A DNA stretch of 15,911 nucleotides. Origin: an uncultured Methylococcaceae bacterium. GTDB taxonomy: Bacteria; Pseudomonadota; Gammaproteobacteria; Methylococcales; Methylococcaceae. How positions within the stretch are numbered: position 1 is the stretch's first letter; each line of letters begins with the position of its first letter. Below are positions 8,414 through 15,825 of the stretch, one piece after another. Made by a program: the position numbers and the translations under genes. The stretch spans positions 1 to 15,911 of the forward strand of contig CAIVXW010000099.1 in the NCBI GenBank assembly GCA_903910005.1, written 5' to 3'. The notes under the pieces were generated by a model, which made no database searches, was not told the DNA's origin, and worked only from the letters and a program-made list of their open reading frames with translations.

Positions 8414-9307
8414 ATGTCCAGTACCGCACTTAAAGGCATTATCCTGGCCGGGGGATCGGGTACCCGCCTGCATCCCCTGACCCACGTGATCAGCAAGCAA
8501 CTGCTGCCGATTTACGACAAGCCCATGATTTATTATCCGCTGTCCATACTCATGCTGGCAGGGATACGGGACATTCTCATTATTACCACGCCCCACGACG
8601 CGCCCCTGTTCAGTCACTTACTGGGGGATGGTCAGCCGTGGGGTATGTCGATTCGGTACGCAACCCAACCCAAACCGGAAGGGCTGGCCCAGGCTTTTCT
8701 GATTGGGCGCGATTTCATCGGGAGGGATCGATCCTGCCTGATACTGGGTGACAACATTTTTTACGGACATGGCCTGCAAAACGATCTTTGCCGGGCCGCC
8801 GGACGTGCCGAGGGTGCGACCGTGTTTGGTTACTGGGTAAGGGATCCTGAGCGCTACGGCGTGGCCGCCTTTGATGAGACCGGACGGGTCACCGGTCTTG
8901 AAGAAAAACCGGCCCAACCCAAATCCAATTATGCCGTCACGGGGCTGTATTTTTACGATCATCAGGTCGTTGATATGGCAGCCGGACTCAAACCATCGGC
9001 CCGGGGCGAACTGGAAATCACCGACATCAACAATCTGTACCTGACCCGGGGACAACTCACGGTGGAGAAACTGGGGCGTGGAGTCGCCTGGCTGGATACC
9101 GGAACCCATGACTCCCTGATGCAGGCTTCCAACTTCATTCAGACCATTGAAGAACGCCAGGGACTGAAAGTCTGCTGTCCGGAGGAAATTGCCTGGAGCC
9201 AGGGCTGGATCGACAGCGAAACCCTTGAACGCCATGCAGCCCGACTCAGCAAGAGCGGCTACGGCCAATATCTGTACCGACTACTCCAACTGGGACGACC
9301 GACATGA
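8414..9307 (+). CDS. rfbA: glucose-1-phosphate thymidylyltransferase
   Basis: A 297-aa nucleotidyltransferase that joins dTTP and glucose-1-phosphate to give dTDP-glucose, the entry step of the rhamnose pathway. It has the N-terminal nucleotide-binding signature LAGGSGTRLHP (residues 11-21), SKQLLPIYDKPMIYYPLS, the metal-binding D113 in LGDNIFYGHG, GLEEKP, and ELEITDINNLYL; length matches RmlA (about 290). The ATG at 8414 gives a normal N terminus. An in-frame TTG at 8402 would add four residues. Neither start has a convincing Shine-Dalgarno, and 103 bases separate it from rfbB, the largest gap within the + strand block. Its TGA overlaps the rfbC ATG. Confidence 0.97.
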   Translation: MSSTALKGIILAGGSGTRLHPLTHVISKQLLPIYDKPMIYYPLSILMLAGIRDILIITTPHDAPLFSHLLGDGQPWGMSIRYATQPKPEGLAQAFLIGRDFIGRDRSCLILGDNIFYGHGLQNDLCRAAGRAEGATVFGYWVRDPERYGVAAFDETGRVTGLEEKPAQPKSNYAVTGLYFYDHQVVDMAAGLKPSARGELEITDINNLYLTRGQLTVEKLGRGVAWLDTGTHDSLMQASNFIQTIEERQGLKVCCPEEIAWSQGWIDSETLERHAARLSKSGYGQYLYRLLQLGRPT

Positions 9308-9861
9308 TCATAAACCCTACGCCATTACCGGGTGTACTTCTGCTGGAACCCCGGGTATTTGGTGATGCCCGTGGATTCTTTTTTGAAAGCTGGAACCGAC
9401 AGCGATTCAGTGAGGCCGGACTGGTGCTTGATTTCGTTCAGGACAATGTTTCATTCTCACGCCAGGGCATACTGCGTGGACTGCATTTCCAGAATCCGCT
9501 ACCCCAGGGCAAACTGGTGCAGGTACTGGAAGGTGCCGTCTATGATGTGGCTGTCGACATCCGGCGCGGTTCTCCTACCTTTGGCCAGTGGTATGGCGTA
9601 ACCCTGAGCGGGGAGAACCACCGGCAACTCTACGTACCCGAAGGTTTTGCCCACGGATTTTGCGTAGTCAGCGAAACCGCGCTGTTTTCCTATAAATGTA
9701 CTGACTTCTATAACCCGGCCCATGAGTACAGCCTGGCCTGGAATGATCCGGACATAGGCATCCACTGGCCAATCAGCGAACCCAGCCTGTCAGGGAAAGA
9801 TCAGGCCGGGCAGCGACTGGCTGACTTCAGGCCGGAGCAATTACCGGAGTGGCGGCCATGA
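9304..9861 (+). CDS. rfbC: dTDP-4-dehydrorhamnose 3,5-epimerase
   Basis: A 185-aa cupin-fold epimerase (usual length 180-190) acting on dTDP-4-keto-6-deoxyglucose at C3 and C5. It shows DARGFFFESWN, the catalytic histidine H61 in ILRGLHFQ, KLVQVLEGAVYDVAVDIRR, the conserved VPEGFAHGF, and Y136 in CTDFYNPAHEYS, the residue that acts as acid in the family. It ends with ADFRPEQLP. The start overlaps rfbA by four bases (ATGA) and the last bases overlap rfbD in the same way, consistent with tight co-translation. Confidence 0.97.
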   Translation: MIINPTPLPGVLLLEPRVFGDARGFFFESWNRQRFSEAGLVLDFVQDNVSFSRQGILRGLHFQNPLPQGKLVQVLEGAVYDVAVDIRRGSPTFGQWYGVTLSGENHRQLYVPEGFAHGFCVVSETALFSYKCTDFYNPAHEYSLAWNDPDIGIHWPISEPSLSGKDQAGQRLADFRPEQLPEWRP

Positions 9862-10754
9862 ACATACTGCTGATCGGTCGTCACGGCCAGGTGGCCTACG
9901 AACTGCGTAGAACCCTGGCCGGTCTCGGGACGGTCATCTGCCTGGATCGCCACACCGCCCTACCGCTGGATCTGGCTAATGCAGACTCCATCCGCACGGC
10001 GGTGCGGGAGGTCAGGCCCGGACTCATCGTCAACGCAGCAGCCTACACCGCTGTTGACAAGGCCGAAACGGAAACCGCCCTGGCAGACAGCATCAACGGT
10101 ATCGCACCGGGGATTCTGGCCGAGGAAGCCCGAAGCCTGGGTGCCGGTCTGGTGCATTATTCCACCGATTATGTTTTTCAGGGTGACGGCACTCGACCGT
10201 ACCGGGAGGACGATGTCACGGATCCAGTCAATGCCTACGGAATCGGCAAACTCCGGGGTGAACAGGCTATCGCCGCTGTGGGCATCCCCCATTTGATCTT
10301 GCGGACGGCCTGGGTATACGGGCAGCGCGGCCAGAACTTCCTTTTGACCATGCTGCGCCTCATGCGGGAACGTGAGGTACTGCGCGTAGTTGCCGATCAG
10401 ACCGGTGCCCCAACCTGGAGCCGCCTGATTGCGGAAGCCACCGGCATGATGATAGCGTGTTCACTGACTGACGGTCGCTTTGAGCCGGGCGACAGAACCG
10501 GTATTTATCACCTGACTTCAACCGGAACCACCACCTGGCATGGCTTCGCCGAGGCAATCCGCACGCTTGGAATCCGGCAGGGGCTTTTGAGCCAGACCTG
10601 TGCCCGGCTGGAACCCATTCCCACCACCGGCTATCCCACGCCAGCCCGACGCCCCGCCTATTCCGTATTGAACACGGATAAACTGGCCGAACGGTTTGGC
10701 TATCGATTACCCGACTGGCATGACGGGCTAGCCCTCTGTCTGGAAACGGATTGA
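9858..10754 (+). CDS. rfbD: dTDP-4-dehydrorhamnose reductase
   Basis: A 298-aa extended SDR (E. coli RmlD is 299) that makes dTDP-L-rhamnose, the last step of the pathway. The N terminus MNILLIGRHGQVAYEL carries the dinucleotide-binding glycines G7 and G10. AYTAVDKAE, STDYVFQGDGTRPY (T103, D104) and the catalytic pair Y127/K131 in NAYGIGKLRGEQ are all present, as is TAWVYG. ATG 9858 is preferred because GGAG lies eight bases upstream and it forms an ATGA overlap with rfbC; a GTG at 9849 would add three residues. This is the last gene of the + strand block. The convergent sufT gene ends 37 bases further on, with no clear intrinsic terminator between them. Confidence 0.96.
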   Translation: MNILLIGRHGQVAYELRRTLAGLGTVICLDRHTALPLDLANADSIRTAVREVRPGLIVNAAAYTAVDKAETETALADSINGIAPGILAEEARSLGAGLVHYSTDYVFQGDGTRPYREDDVTDPVNAYGIGKLRGEQAIAAVGIPHLILRTAWVYGQRGQNFLLTMLRLMREREVLRVVADQTGAPTWSRLIAEATGMMIACSLTDGRFEPGDRTGIYHLTSTGTTTWHGFAEAIRTLGIRQGLLSQTCARLEPIPTTGYPTPARRPAYSVLNTDKLAERFGYRLPDWHDGLALCLETD

Positions 10755-10791
10755 GACGTTTCTGCCGACGGTACGCATCGGGCGGGTCAAT

Positions 10792-11346
10792 TCACACCAT
10801 GCCCAGTTGCAGACGGGCCACTTCCGACATGTGATCACGCGACCAGGGGGGGTCGAATACAACTTCAATGGTAACCCGGTTGACACCCGGCAGATTCTTG
10901 ATGGCGGCTTCGGCATCGTATTGCAGTACCGGACCCATGCCGCAACCGGGCGCGGTCAGGGTCATGATGACCTCAACGTCATGACCGTCCGGCTGACCCG
11001 GCCTGAGGCGGCAGTGATACACCAGACCCAGATCGACAATGTTGACCGGAATTTCCGGGTCGTAGATGGTTCTGAGTACGGCCCAGACGTTTTGCTCCAC
11101 TGCCTCCGCATCCGTACCGGCCACCAGATTGTTAATCAGGGGAGGTTCCTTGCCCAGGGCATCGGCGTCGTTGCCGGAAATCCGGGCCATGACGCCATAC
11201 TCCGTGGTGACGGTGAAATGGCCACCCAACGCCTGCATGAGTGTAACAACATGCCCCTGATACAGCGTCACAGGGGTTCCCTCGGGAACCTGAACTGCCG
11301 CAACATCACGCTGCAATACGATGCTCTCGCGTCCGTAACCGTACAT
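10792..11346 (-). CDS. sufT: Fe-S cluster assembly factor SufT (DUF59/MIP18 family, long form)
   Basis: A 184-aa protein with an N-terminal extension (RESIVLQRDVAAVQVPEGTPVTLYQGHVVTLMQALGG region, about residues 6-42) typical of long SufT, followed by the DUF59 domain. The domain has DPEIPVNIVDLGLVY at 96-110 and TAPGCGMG at 131-138 with the conserved Cys135. SufT proteins help mature Fe-S proteins in the cytoplasm. Usually sufT is found with suf genes; no other suf gene is visible here. It is the last gene of the - strand block, 132 bases downstream of the coiled-coil gene. A possible AGAGAG lies about 12 bases before the ATG, somewhat far for a Shine-Dalgarno. The assignment rests on the full-length match to the long form rather than on the neighbours. 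Confidence 0.92.
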   Translation of the reverse strand: MYGYGRESIVLQRDVAAVQVPEGTPVTLYQGHVVTLMQALGGHFTVTTEYGVMARISGNDADALGKEPPLINNLVAGTDAEAVEQNVWAVLRTIYDPEIPVNIVDLGLVYHCRLRPGQPDGHDVEVIMTLTAPGCGMGPVLQYDAEAAIKNLPGVNRVTIEVVFDPPWSRDHMSEVARLQLGMV

Positions 11347-11478
11347 AACTTAACTAACTCTCTTGATGGTCAAACGGAAAAATTGATGGGGGAAACAGGG
11401 TCATGGTTTCGGCAGTCGACCGGATGTGGTGTAGCCGGATTGTCATCCGGCACCGGTTCGCCCCCCGGTACGATTCCG
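11347..11478. other. 132-base spacer between coiled-coil gene and sufT
   Basis: The spacer separates two genes of the - strand block. It holds a perfect hairpin with a GTAG foot at 11431-11451 and, next to it, an imperfect inverted repeat ACCGG...CCGGT (about 11452-11469). No uracil tract follows the hairpin on the - strand, so it does not look like an intrinsic terminator. A TTGACC hexamer on the - strand lies too close to the sufT ATG to work as a -35 element for it. I see no ORF here. Confidence 0.6.
11431..11451 (+). repeat. REP-like hairpin with GTAG foot
   Basis: GTAG is followed directly by CCGGAT, a four-base loop TGTC, and ATCCGG. With the flanking G and C the stem is seven perfect base pairs (GCCGGAT/ATCCGGC). 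A conserved GTAG or GGAG tetranucleotide at the 5' foot of a short GC-rich hairpin is the hallmark of REP sequences mobilised by RAYT transposases. Only one copy is visible in this window and no RAYT gene is present, so the call rests on form alone. It could instead be an mRNA-stabilising or attenuating hairpin between the coiled-coil gene and sufT. Confidence 0.4.
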
Positions 11479-12288
11479 TCAATGCAATCTGCTCACGGCA
11501 ATAACCAGCCCTGCCACGCTCAATACCAGACCGAATACCCAGCGCATCTGTAGCCTGATTTCGTGGTGTATGGCCATGATTTCGGTGTGTTGCTGATCAA
11601 GTTTCCTTTCTATCTGCTCAAACCGTTTGTCCGCTTCCATTTTGGCCTGGTCAAAGCGTTTGTCGGTTTCCATTTTGGCCTGGTCAAACCGTTTGTCAGT
11701 TTCCATTTTGGCCTGGTCAAAGCGTTTGTCCATTTCCTGTTGGGCCAACTCAAACCGCTTGTCGATCCGGGCAAAACCGGCCTGCATCAACTCATAGCGT
11801 TTGTCACTTTCCTGTTGGGCCTGATCAAATCGTTTGTCCATTTCCTGTTGAACCTGATCAAACCGTTTGTCCCTTTCCTGTTGGGCCTGGTCAAATCGTT
11901 TGTCCCTTTCGTGTTGGGCCTGATCAAATCGTTTGTCCGCTTCCTGTTTAGCCAGCTCAAATCGTTTATCCATCTCCTGTTTGGTCAGATTAAACCGCTG
12001 ATCTGCCTCCTGTTTGGCCAACTCAAACCGTCTGTCCATCTGGGCAAAACCGGCTTGCATCAACTCAAACCGTTTATCCATCTGGGTAAAACCGGCTTGC
12101 ATCAGCTCACGCTGATGTTTCAATTCTTCTTCTACCTTGAGGGTGCGTTCCCTCAAATCACGAAAGTCGAGTTCGTACGGGTCACGCAAATCCAGCCAGC
12201 TCCGGACAGGCCCGGGCCGGGCCATGCCGGTCAGCATGTTCCGGACGACTTCCTCAATGGCGACAATATCTTCCTGTACCAGGCTCAT
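11479..12288 (-). CDS. tail-anchored coiled-coil protein with 11- and 14-residue repeats
   Basis: A 269-aa hypothetical protein. The ATG at 12288 forms an ATGA overlap with the yciK-like gene stop; a longer frame to 12336 is open but lies within that gene. The N-terminal 60 residues (MSLVQEDIVAIEEVVRNML; RDPYELDFRDL) form a small acidic head. The body is a long, highly charged repeat: units like RFDQAQQEMDK or RFDQAKMETDK (11 residues) mixed with ELMQAGFAQMDKRF (14 residues). The end has MRWVFGLVLSVAGLVIAVSRLH, a single hydrophobic helix with a very short tail, so the protein is probably anchored by its C terminus with the rod in the cytoplasm. Lys/Arg-Phe recurs in each unit. The layout recalls DUF1640-like and Borrelia Bdr proteins in form only. 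It is the fifth gene of the mtaD-to-sufT block. Function unknown. Confidence 0.85.
   Translation of the reverse strand: MSLVQEDIVAIEEVVRNMLTGMARPGPVRSWLDLRDPYELDFRDLRERTLKVEEELKHQRELMQAGFTQMDKRFELMQAGFAQMDRRFELAKQEADQRFNLTKQEMDKRFELAKQEADKRFDQAQHERDKRFDQAQQERDKRFDQVQQEMDKRFDQAQQESDKRYELMQAGFARIDKRFELAQQEMDKRFDQAKMETDKRFDQAKMETDKRFDQAKMEADKRFEQIERKLDQQHTEIMAIHHEIRLQMRWVFGLVLSVAGLVIAVSRLH
11622..12110 (-). repeat. 33-base and 42-base coding tandem repeats in the coiled-coil gene
   Basis: Eleven units of 33 bases and three units of 42 bases follow each other without gaps. Seen on the + strand each begins with (a/t)(c/g)cgtttgtcc-like sequence and ends in ctcaa or gatcaa. The 33-base units encode 11-residue (hendecad) repeats, the 42-base units 14-residue repeats. 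The three units at 11622-11720 are nearly identical, which points to recent duplication, while units near 11950-12025 have diverged. Unit numbers could vary between strains. Confidence 0.9.
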
Positions 12289-12971
12289 GGCGCATGATCT
12301 CCCGTATGGAAAAGGTTTACGATTCGGAGGGCGCACTCGGTCGGGGCGGCAAGCTCAGCCGGATTTTCAGCGGGAAAGGCCCGACGCCGCAGCGGCGATA
12401 CCATGCCACCCGGCTCGAATACCACGACCTTGAGTGATTCCTCATGTTCCTGTGACCAAAGCCGGGCCAACCGTTCCATCGCTGTTTTAGCCACCCCGTA
12501 GGCTCCCCAGTAAGCCAGTCCGGTTCGGGCGGCTGAATCAGTGGTAAAGACGACGGTTGCCTGATTCTCCCGCAATAGTGGCAGCAGAGCCCGGGTCATC
12601 AGAAAAGGAGCCGTCAGGTTGATCCGCAGGGAGTGTTCCCAGGTTTCTGCCGGAAGTTGTTCCAGGGGTCCCAGGTGATCCATTCGGGCCGCAGTATGAA
12701 CCAGACCGTGCAAACCACCCAACTCTGCCCGCACTGTTTCGGCCAGCGCATGGTAATCCTGTTCGGTGGCACCCAGCAGATCCATGGGGTAAATGGCCGG
12801 CTGTGGATGGCCCGAGGCCAGGATGTCATCATAAACCCGTTCGAGACGGGACACGGTTCTGCCGAGCAACACGACCGTTGCCCCGGCAGCCGCCAACGCC
12901 CTGGCGGTGGCGGCTCCCAGGCAGCCTCCGGCACCGCTGACCAGAATGGTTTGGTTTGCCAGTGCATTCAT
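12285..12971 (-). CDS. yciK: YciK-like short-chain dehydrogenase/reductase
   Basis: A 228-aa classical SDR, probably an NAD(P)H-linked oxidoreductase of the cytoplasm. The cofactor loop SGAGGCLG lies at residues 12-19, the middle motif reads HTAA in place of the usual NNAG, and the catalytic set is S in TTDSAA with Y158 and K162 in AYGVAKTAMERLA. Helix motif RINLTAPFLMTRALLPLL is as in YciK. It is shorter than E. coli YciK (about 250 aa). The physiological substrate of YciK is not established. ATGA overlaps join it to the HAD phosphatase gene before it and the coiled-coil gene after it. The position directly after ubiG and mupP is the same as in pseudomonads, which supports the name. Confidence 0.85.
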   Translation of the reverse strand: MNALANQTILVSGAGGCLGAATARALAAAGATVVLLGRTVSRLERVYDDILASGHPQPAIYPMDLLGATEQDYHALAETVRAELGGLHGLVHTAARMDHLGPLEQLPAETWEHSLRINLTAPFLMTRALLPLLRENQATVVFTTDSAARTGLAYWGAYGVAKTAMERLARLWSQEHEESLKVVVFEPGGMVSPLRRRAFPAENPAELAAPTECALRIVNLFHTGDHAP

Positions 12972-13645
12972 GCCAGGTACTCAGCGTCCAGCCAGGCGAT
13001 CAGGTCGCCCGGATGCTGCAGCAACCCGTTCGCTCCCCAGCATTCCGGCTGATCGTCATCGGCCAGATAACCATACAGGGCGACCAGCGTCGCCATGCCA
13101 GCCCGCTGACCGGCTTCAATATCGCGTTTCGCGTCGCCGACATAGACACAGGTTTGGGGGGCGGTTTGCAGTTGGCGGCAGGCTTCAAGCAAGGGCAGCG
13201 GATGCGGTTTGCGTTCGGCGGTGGTATCACCACTGATGATGCAGGCCGGACGGTGGTCGATGCCCAATGCCATCAACAGGGGATGTGTAAAACGACTGTG
13301 CTTGTTGGTGACAATGCCCCAGGGAATGCCCCGCTGCTCCAGCGTGTCCAGCACGGTTTCCATCCCGGCATAAAACCGGCTGCGACAGGCGATACCCGCC
13401 TCATAGAGGGTCAGCATCCGCTGCATGAGTGTGTCGAAATCCTGCCCGGTGCGGGCAATATCGTCGGCGGCACAGCCCAGCATGGCGGCCGCTCCTCCGG
13501 AAACACGGGGCGTCAGTTCTCGGGACGGTCTCTCGGCAATACCGGCCTCGGTCAGGGCCGCATTGGCAGCAGCTATCAGATCGGGGGCCGTGTGCAACAG
13601 GGTACCGTCCAGGTCAAGCAGGACAGCCGTCATCCGGGTCGGCAT
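12968..13645 (-). CDS. mupP: HAD phosphatase, MupP/Gph type (N-acetylmuramate 6-phosphate phosphatase)
   Basis: A 225-aa HAD-family hydrolase. Motif I is LLDLDGTLL with nucleophile D11 and D13, motif II is IVTNK, motif III is ERKPHP and motif IV is YVGDAKRDIEAG. This is the phosphoglycolate-phosphatase-like subgroup. In Pseudomonas the gene between ubiG and yciK is mupP, which dephosphorylates MurNAc-6-phosphate in cell-wall recycling; that neighbourhood is preserved here, so I prefer mupP over gph, though sequence alone does not separate them. The ATG at 13645 has GGAG eight bases upstream (13654-13657 on the + strand, read as CTCC); Met5 is an alternative. Only three bases separate it from ubiG, and its stop overlaps the next gene in ATGA. 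Confidence 0.88.
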   Translation of the reverse strand: MPTRMTAVLLDLDGTLLHTAPDLIAAANAALTEAGIAERPSRELTPRVSGGAAAMLGCAADDIARTGQDFDTLMQRMLTLYEAGIACRSRFYAGMETVLDTLEQRGIPWGIVTNKHSRFTHPLLMALGIDHRPACIISGDTTAERKPHPLPLLEACRQLQTAPQTCVYVGDAKRDIEAGQRAGMATLVALYGYLADDDQPECWGANGLLQHPGDLIAWLDAEYLA

Positions 13646-13648
13646 GGG

Positions 13649-14359
13649 TCAGTCTCCGGTTCTCATAAAAGCCGCCAGGTAGTTGACCCCGGTATCACCT
13701 CCCAGACTGAACTGACGGGTAAGGGGGTTGTAACTGACACCCGCCATATCCCGTAAAGTCAGGTCGGCGGTGCGAGCCCAGGCTGTCAGTTCTGACGGAC
13801 GGATGAAAGTGTTGTAGTCGTGGGTTCCCTTCGGAATCATGTTGAGCACGTATTCGGCAGCCACCACCGCCAGCAGCCAGGCTCTGGGATGGCGGTTCAG
13901 GGTAGAGAAAAACACCCAACCACCCGGTCTGACCAGTCGGGCCACCGCGTTCACCACTGATTCAGGCCGGGGAACATGCTCCAGCATTTCCATGCAGGTA
14001 ACTACATCGAACTGGCCCGGCACCTCATCCGCCAGGGCTTCGACACTGAGGCTGCGGTAACGGAGGTTCAGGTTGCCCGCTTCGGCATGGCGGGTCGCCA
14101 CGGCAACCAGTTCAGGTGCCAGATCAATGCCCAGTACCTCACCCCCGGCTTCCGCCAGGGCTTCGCTCAGAATGCCGCCACCACAGCCAACATCCAGAAT
14201 ACGGCAACCGGGAAGGCTGGCATGGGCACGGATGAACTGCATCCGCAACGGGTTGACGGCATGGAGGGTTTTGAACGCGCCGTTCGGGTTCCACCACGAG
14301 TCAGCCAGGGAACCAAACTTGTGGATTTCAGCGGGATTAACGTTTTCGGTAGCAATCAT
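13649..14359 (-). CDS. ubiG: ubiquinone biosynthesis O-methyltransferase
   Basis: A 236-aa class I SAM-dependent methyltransferase that carries out both O-methylations in ubiquinone synthesis. The N-terminal EIHKFGSLADSWWNPNG with PLR downstream is characteristic of UbiG. The SAM site ILDVGCGGG is at residues 54-62, followed by VLGIDLAPE, and the post-II region has VTCMEMLEHVPRPESVV. Further UbiG signatures are STLNRHPRAWLLAV, AEYVLNMIPKGTHDYNTFIRPSEL and GVNYLAAF near the end. The ATG lies five bases after the mtaD stop with no visible Shine-Dalgarno, so it probably relies on coupled translation. All expected motifs are intact. Confidence 0.97.
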   Translation of the reverse strand: MIATENVNPAEIHKFGSLADSWWNPNGAFKTLHAVNPLRMQFIRAHASLPGCRILDVGCGGGILSEALAEAGGEVLGIDLAPELVAVATRHAEAGNLNLRYRSLSVEALADEVPGQFDVVTCMEMLEHVPRPESVVNAVARLVRPGGWVFFSTLNRHPRAWLLAVVAAEYVLNMIPKGTHDYNTFIRPSELTAWARTADLTLRDMAGVSYNPLTRQFSLGGDTGVNYLAAFMRTGD

Positions 14360-14364
14360 GGGAG

Positions 14365-15684
14365 TCAGGGGGTACGGTCAGTCAGGCGGTCGCGCCAGCG
14401 GGCGGCCTTTTCAATGATGATCCGGCTATCCAGGGTAGTCAGATGCCGGTTCCGTAACAAACGCCGTCCCTGCACCCAGACGTCACTTACCTGGTGACGG
14501 CTGGCAGCGTACACCAGATCAGACTGGGGATCGAACAGGGGTTGGGTTTCCAGGGCATCCAGCCGGATGGCGGTAATATCCGCCGACTTGCCAACCACCA
14601 GTGAACCGATCTCCTGATCCAGCCCCAGTGCCCGGGCACCGTTCAGGGTGGCCATACGCAATGCGGTGTGGGCAGGGATCACGCTGGCGTCCTGTGCCAC
14701 GGCCTTGGCCAGCAGGGCGGCAATCCGCATTTCGCCCATGATATCCAGATCGTTGTTGCTGGCGGCTCCGTCGGTACCCAGGGCGACATTGACCCCGGCC
14801 TCAACCAGTCGGGCCACCGGGCAGAAACCGCTCGCCAGTTTGAGGTTGGATTCGGGACAATGCACCACACTGCCGCCACTCGCGGCCAGACGGTCGATTT
14901 CGGCGGCGGTCAGTTGGGTCATGTGTACCGCCAGCAATCGCCGGTTCAACAGACCCAGGCCATCCAGCCGTTGCAGCGGACTCAAACCCTGCTCGCGCCG
15001 GGCGGTTTCCACCTCGTCGCGGGTTTCATGCAGGTGAATGTGAACCGGAATGTTCCACGCATCGGCCTGCTGCCGAATGGCCCGCAGCGGCTCATCCGAA
15101 ACCGTGTAGGGGGCATGCGGTGCAAATGCGGTGCGGATCAGGGGATGATCCTGCCACTCCGCCTGCAACGCGCTTGCCCTGTCCAGGTAGTCAGTCGCCC
15201 CACTGGCAAAATTGCTGGGGAAGTCCAGCACGATCATCCCGATCACGGCCCGCAGGCCTGCGGCTGCAACCGTCCGGGCGGTCGTGGCTGGAAAGAAATA
15301 CATGTCATTGAAACAGGTAATACCCCCGCGCAGCATTTCGGCCACGGCCAGTTCGGTTCCGTCCCGTACGAATTCCTCGCTGACCATGCGTTGTTCCAGT
15401 GGCCAGATGTGATCCGTCAGCCAGGTCATCAGGGGGCGGTCATCCGCAATCCCCCGCAACAGCGACATCGCGGCATGGGTGTGAGCGTTGATGAAACCGG
15501 GGATCAGCACGTGCTGATAGAATGGCTCCGGCGTAACGTCCGGGTAACGCGCCTGCGCCACGGACGTGGGCAGAATAGCCACAATGCGCCCCTGACTCAG
15601 GGCAAGGGTGTGGTCGTTCAGCACGACCCGCTCCGGTTCAACCGGAATCACCCAGCGGGCGGCCAGTAATGTGTCGACTGTCAT
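14365..15684 (-). CDS. mtaD: TRZ/ATZ-family amidohydrolase, 5-methylthioadenosine/S-adenosylhomocysteine deaminase
   Basis: A 439-aa metal-dependent deaminase of the amidohydrolase superfamily. Metal ligands H68 and H70 are in PGFINAHTHAAMSLLRG, more ligand and catalytic residues in HIHLHETRDEVE, and the aspartate in GTDGAASNNDLD. LRMATLNGARALGL and GSLVVGKSADI are typical of TRZ/ATZ enzymes. Members of this group deaminate methylthioadenosine, S-adenosylhomocysteine or 5'-deoxyadenosine; the pseudomonad relative next to ubiG is reported to act on methylthioadenosine. A link to UbiG, which releases S-adenosylhomocysteine, is a reasonable inference. The ATG at 15684 has GGAA about ten bases upstream. 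It is the first gene of the - strand block and a candidate promoter lies about 90 bases before it. Confidence 0.93.
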   Translation of the reverse strand: MTVDTLLAARWVIPVEPERVVLNDHTLALSQGRIVAILPTSVAQARYPDVTPEPFYQHVLIPGFINAHTHAAMSLLRGIADDRPLMTWLTDHIWPLEQRMVSEEFVRDGTELAVAEMLRGGITCFNDMYFFPATTARTVAAAGLRAVIGMIVLDFPSNFASGATDYLDRASALQAEWQDHPLIRTAFAPHAPYTVSDEPLRAIRQQADAWNIPVHIHLHETRDEVETARREQGLSPLQRLDGLGLLNRRLLAVHMTQLTAAEIDRLAASGGSVVHCPESNLKLASGFCPVARLVEAGVNVALGTDGAASNNDLDIMGEMRIAALLAKAVAQDASVIPAHTALRMATLNGARALGLDQEIGSLVVGKSADITAIRLDALETQPLFDPQSDLVYAASRHQVSDVWVQGRRLLRNRHLTTLDSRIIIEKAARWRDRLTDRTP

Positions 15685-15825
15685 GACGCCTGATTTCCGA
15701 GTATTTTTGTAAACTTTAGCATAGAACGCAGTCGTTTTGCAGCGAACCGGAAGTGCGACTTGATTTCGTTACATTGTATCATTACGATAGTGTTCACAGG
15801 ATTCAGGTCACGGTGGTAAGTGGCA
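15685..15825. other. non-coding region upstream of mtaD
   Basis: This stretch holds no supported gene on either strand. It is AT-richer than its surroundings and contains the candidate promoter for mtaD. On the + strand I see no start codon with a plausible ribosome binding site. Confidence 0.6.
15773..15781 (-). promoter_or_regulatory. candidate extended -10 promoter for the mtaD operon
   Basis: On the - strand the sequence reads TGATACAAT: an extended TGn element followed by TACAAT, five of six matches to TATAAT. No good -35 hexamer is seen at 16-18 bases, which extended -10 promoters can tolerate. It would give a leader of about 80 bases before mtaD. The surrounding 15700-15800 stretch is clearly AT-richer than the genes, as expected for a promoter region. 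Confidence 0.35.

Noticed and set aside
10755..10791. Terminator between convergent rfbD and sufT
   Set aside because: Only a weak, bulged inverted repeat (GCCGA...TCGGGC) is visible and no T-tract follows it on either strand.
11343..11370. TTGACC on the - strand as a -35 promoter element for sufT
   Set aside because: A -10 at normal spacing would fall on the sufT start codon, so transcription would start too late for that ATG.
11563..12297. Long + strand frame (244 codons) opposite the coiled-coil gene, encoding a hydrophobic Phe/Leu/Val repeat
   Set aside because: It is the antisense shadow of the 33-base repeat: a repeat of length divisible by three with no stop in that frame stays open. 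The - strand frame has start overlap with yciK, a head domain and a membrane anchor, so it is the real gene.
12956..13756. Long + strand frame (266 codons) opposite mupP
   Set aside because: The - strand gene has the complete HAD motif set and operon-like overlaps; the + strand product is unrecognisable.
14668..15669. Long + strand frame (333 codons) opposite mtaD
   Set aside because: It lies wholly inside a full-length amidohydrolase gene with all its motifs, and its product shows no family features. It is a GC-rich shadow.
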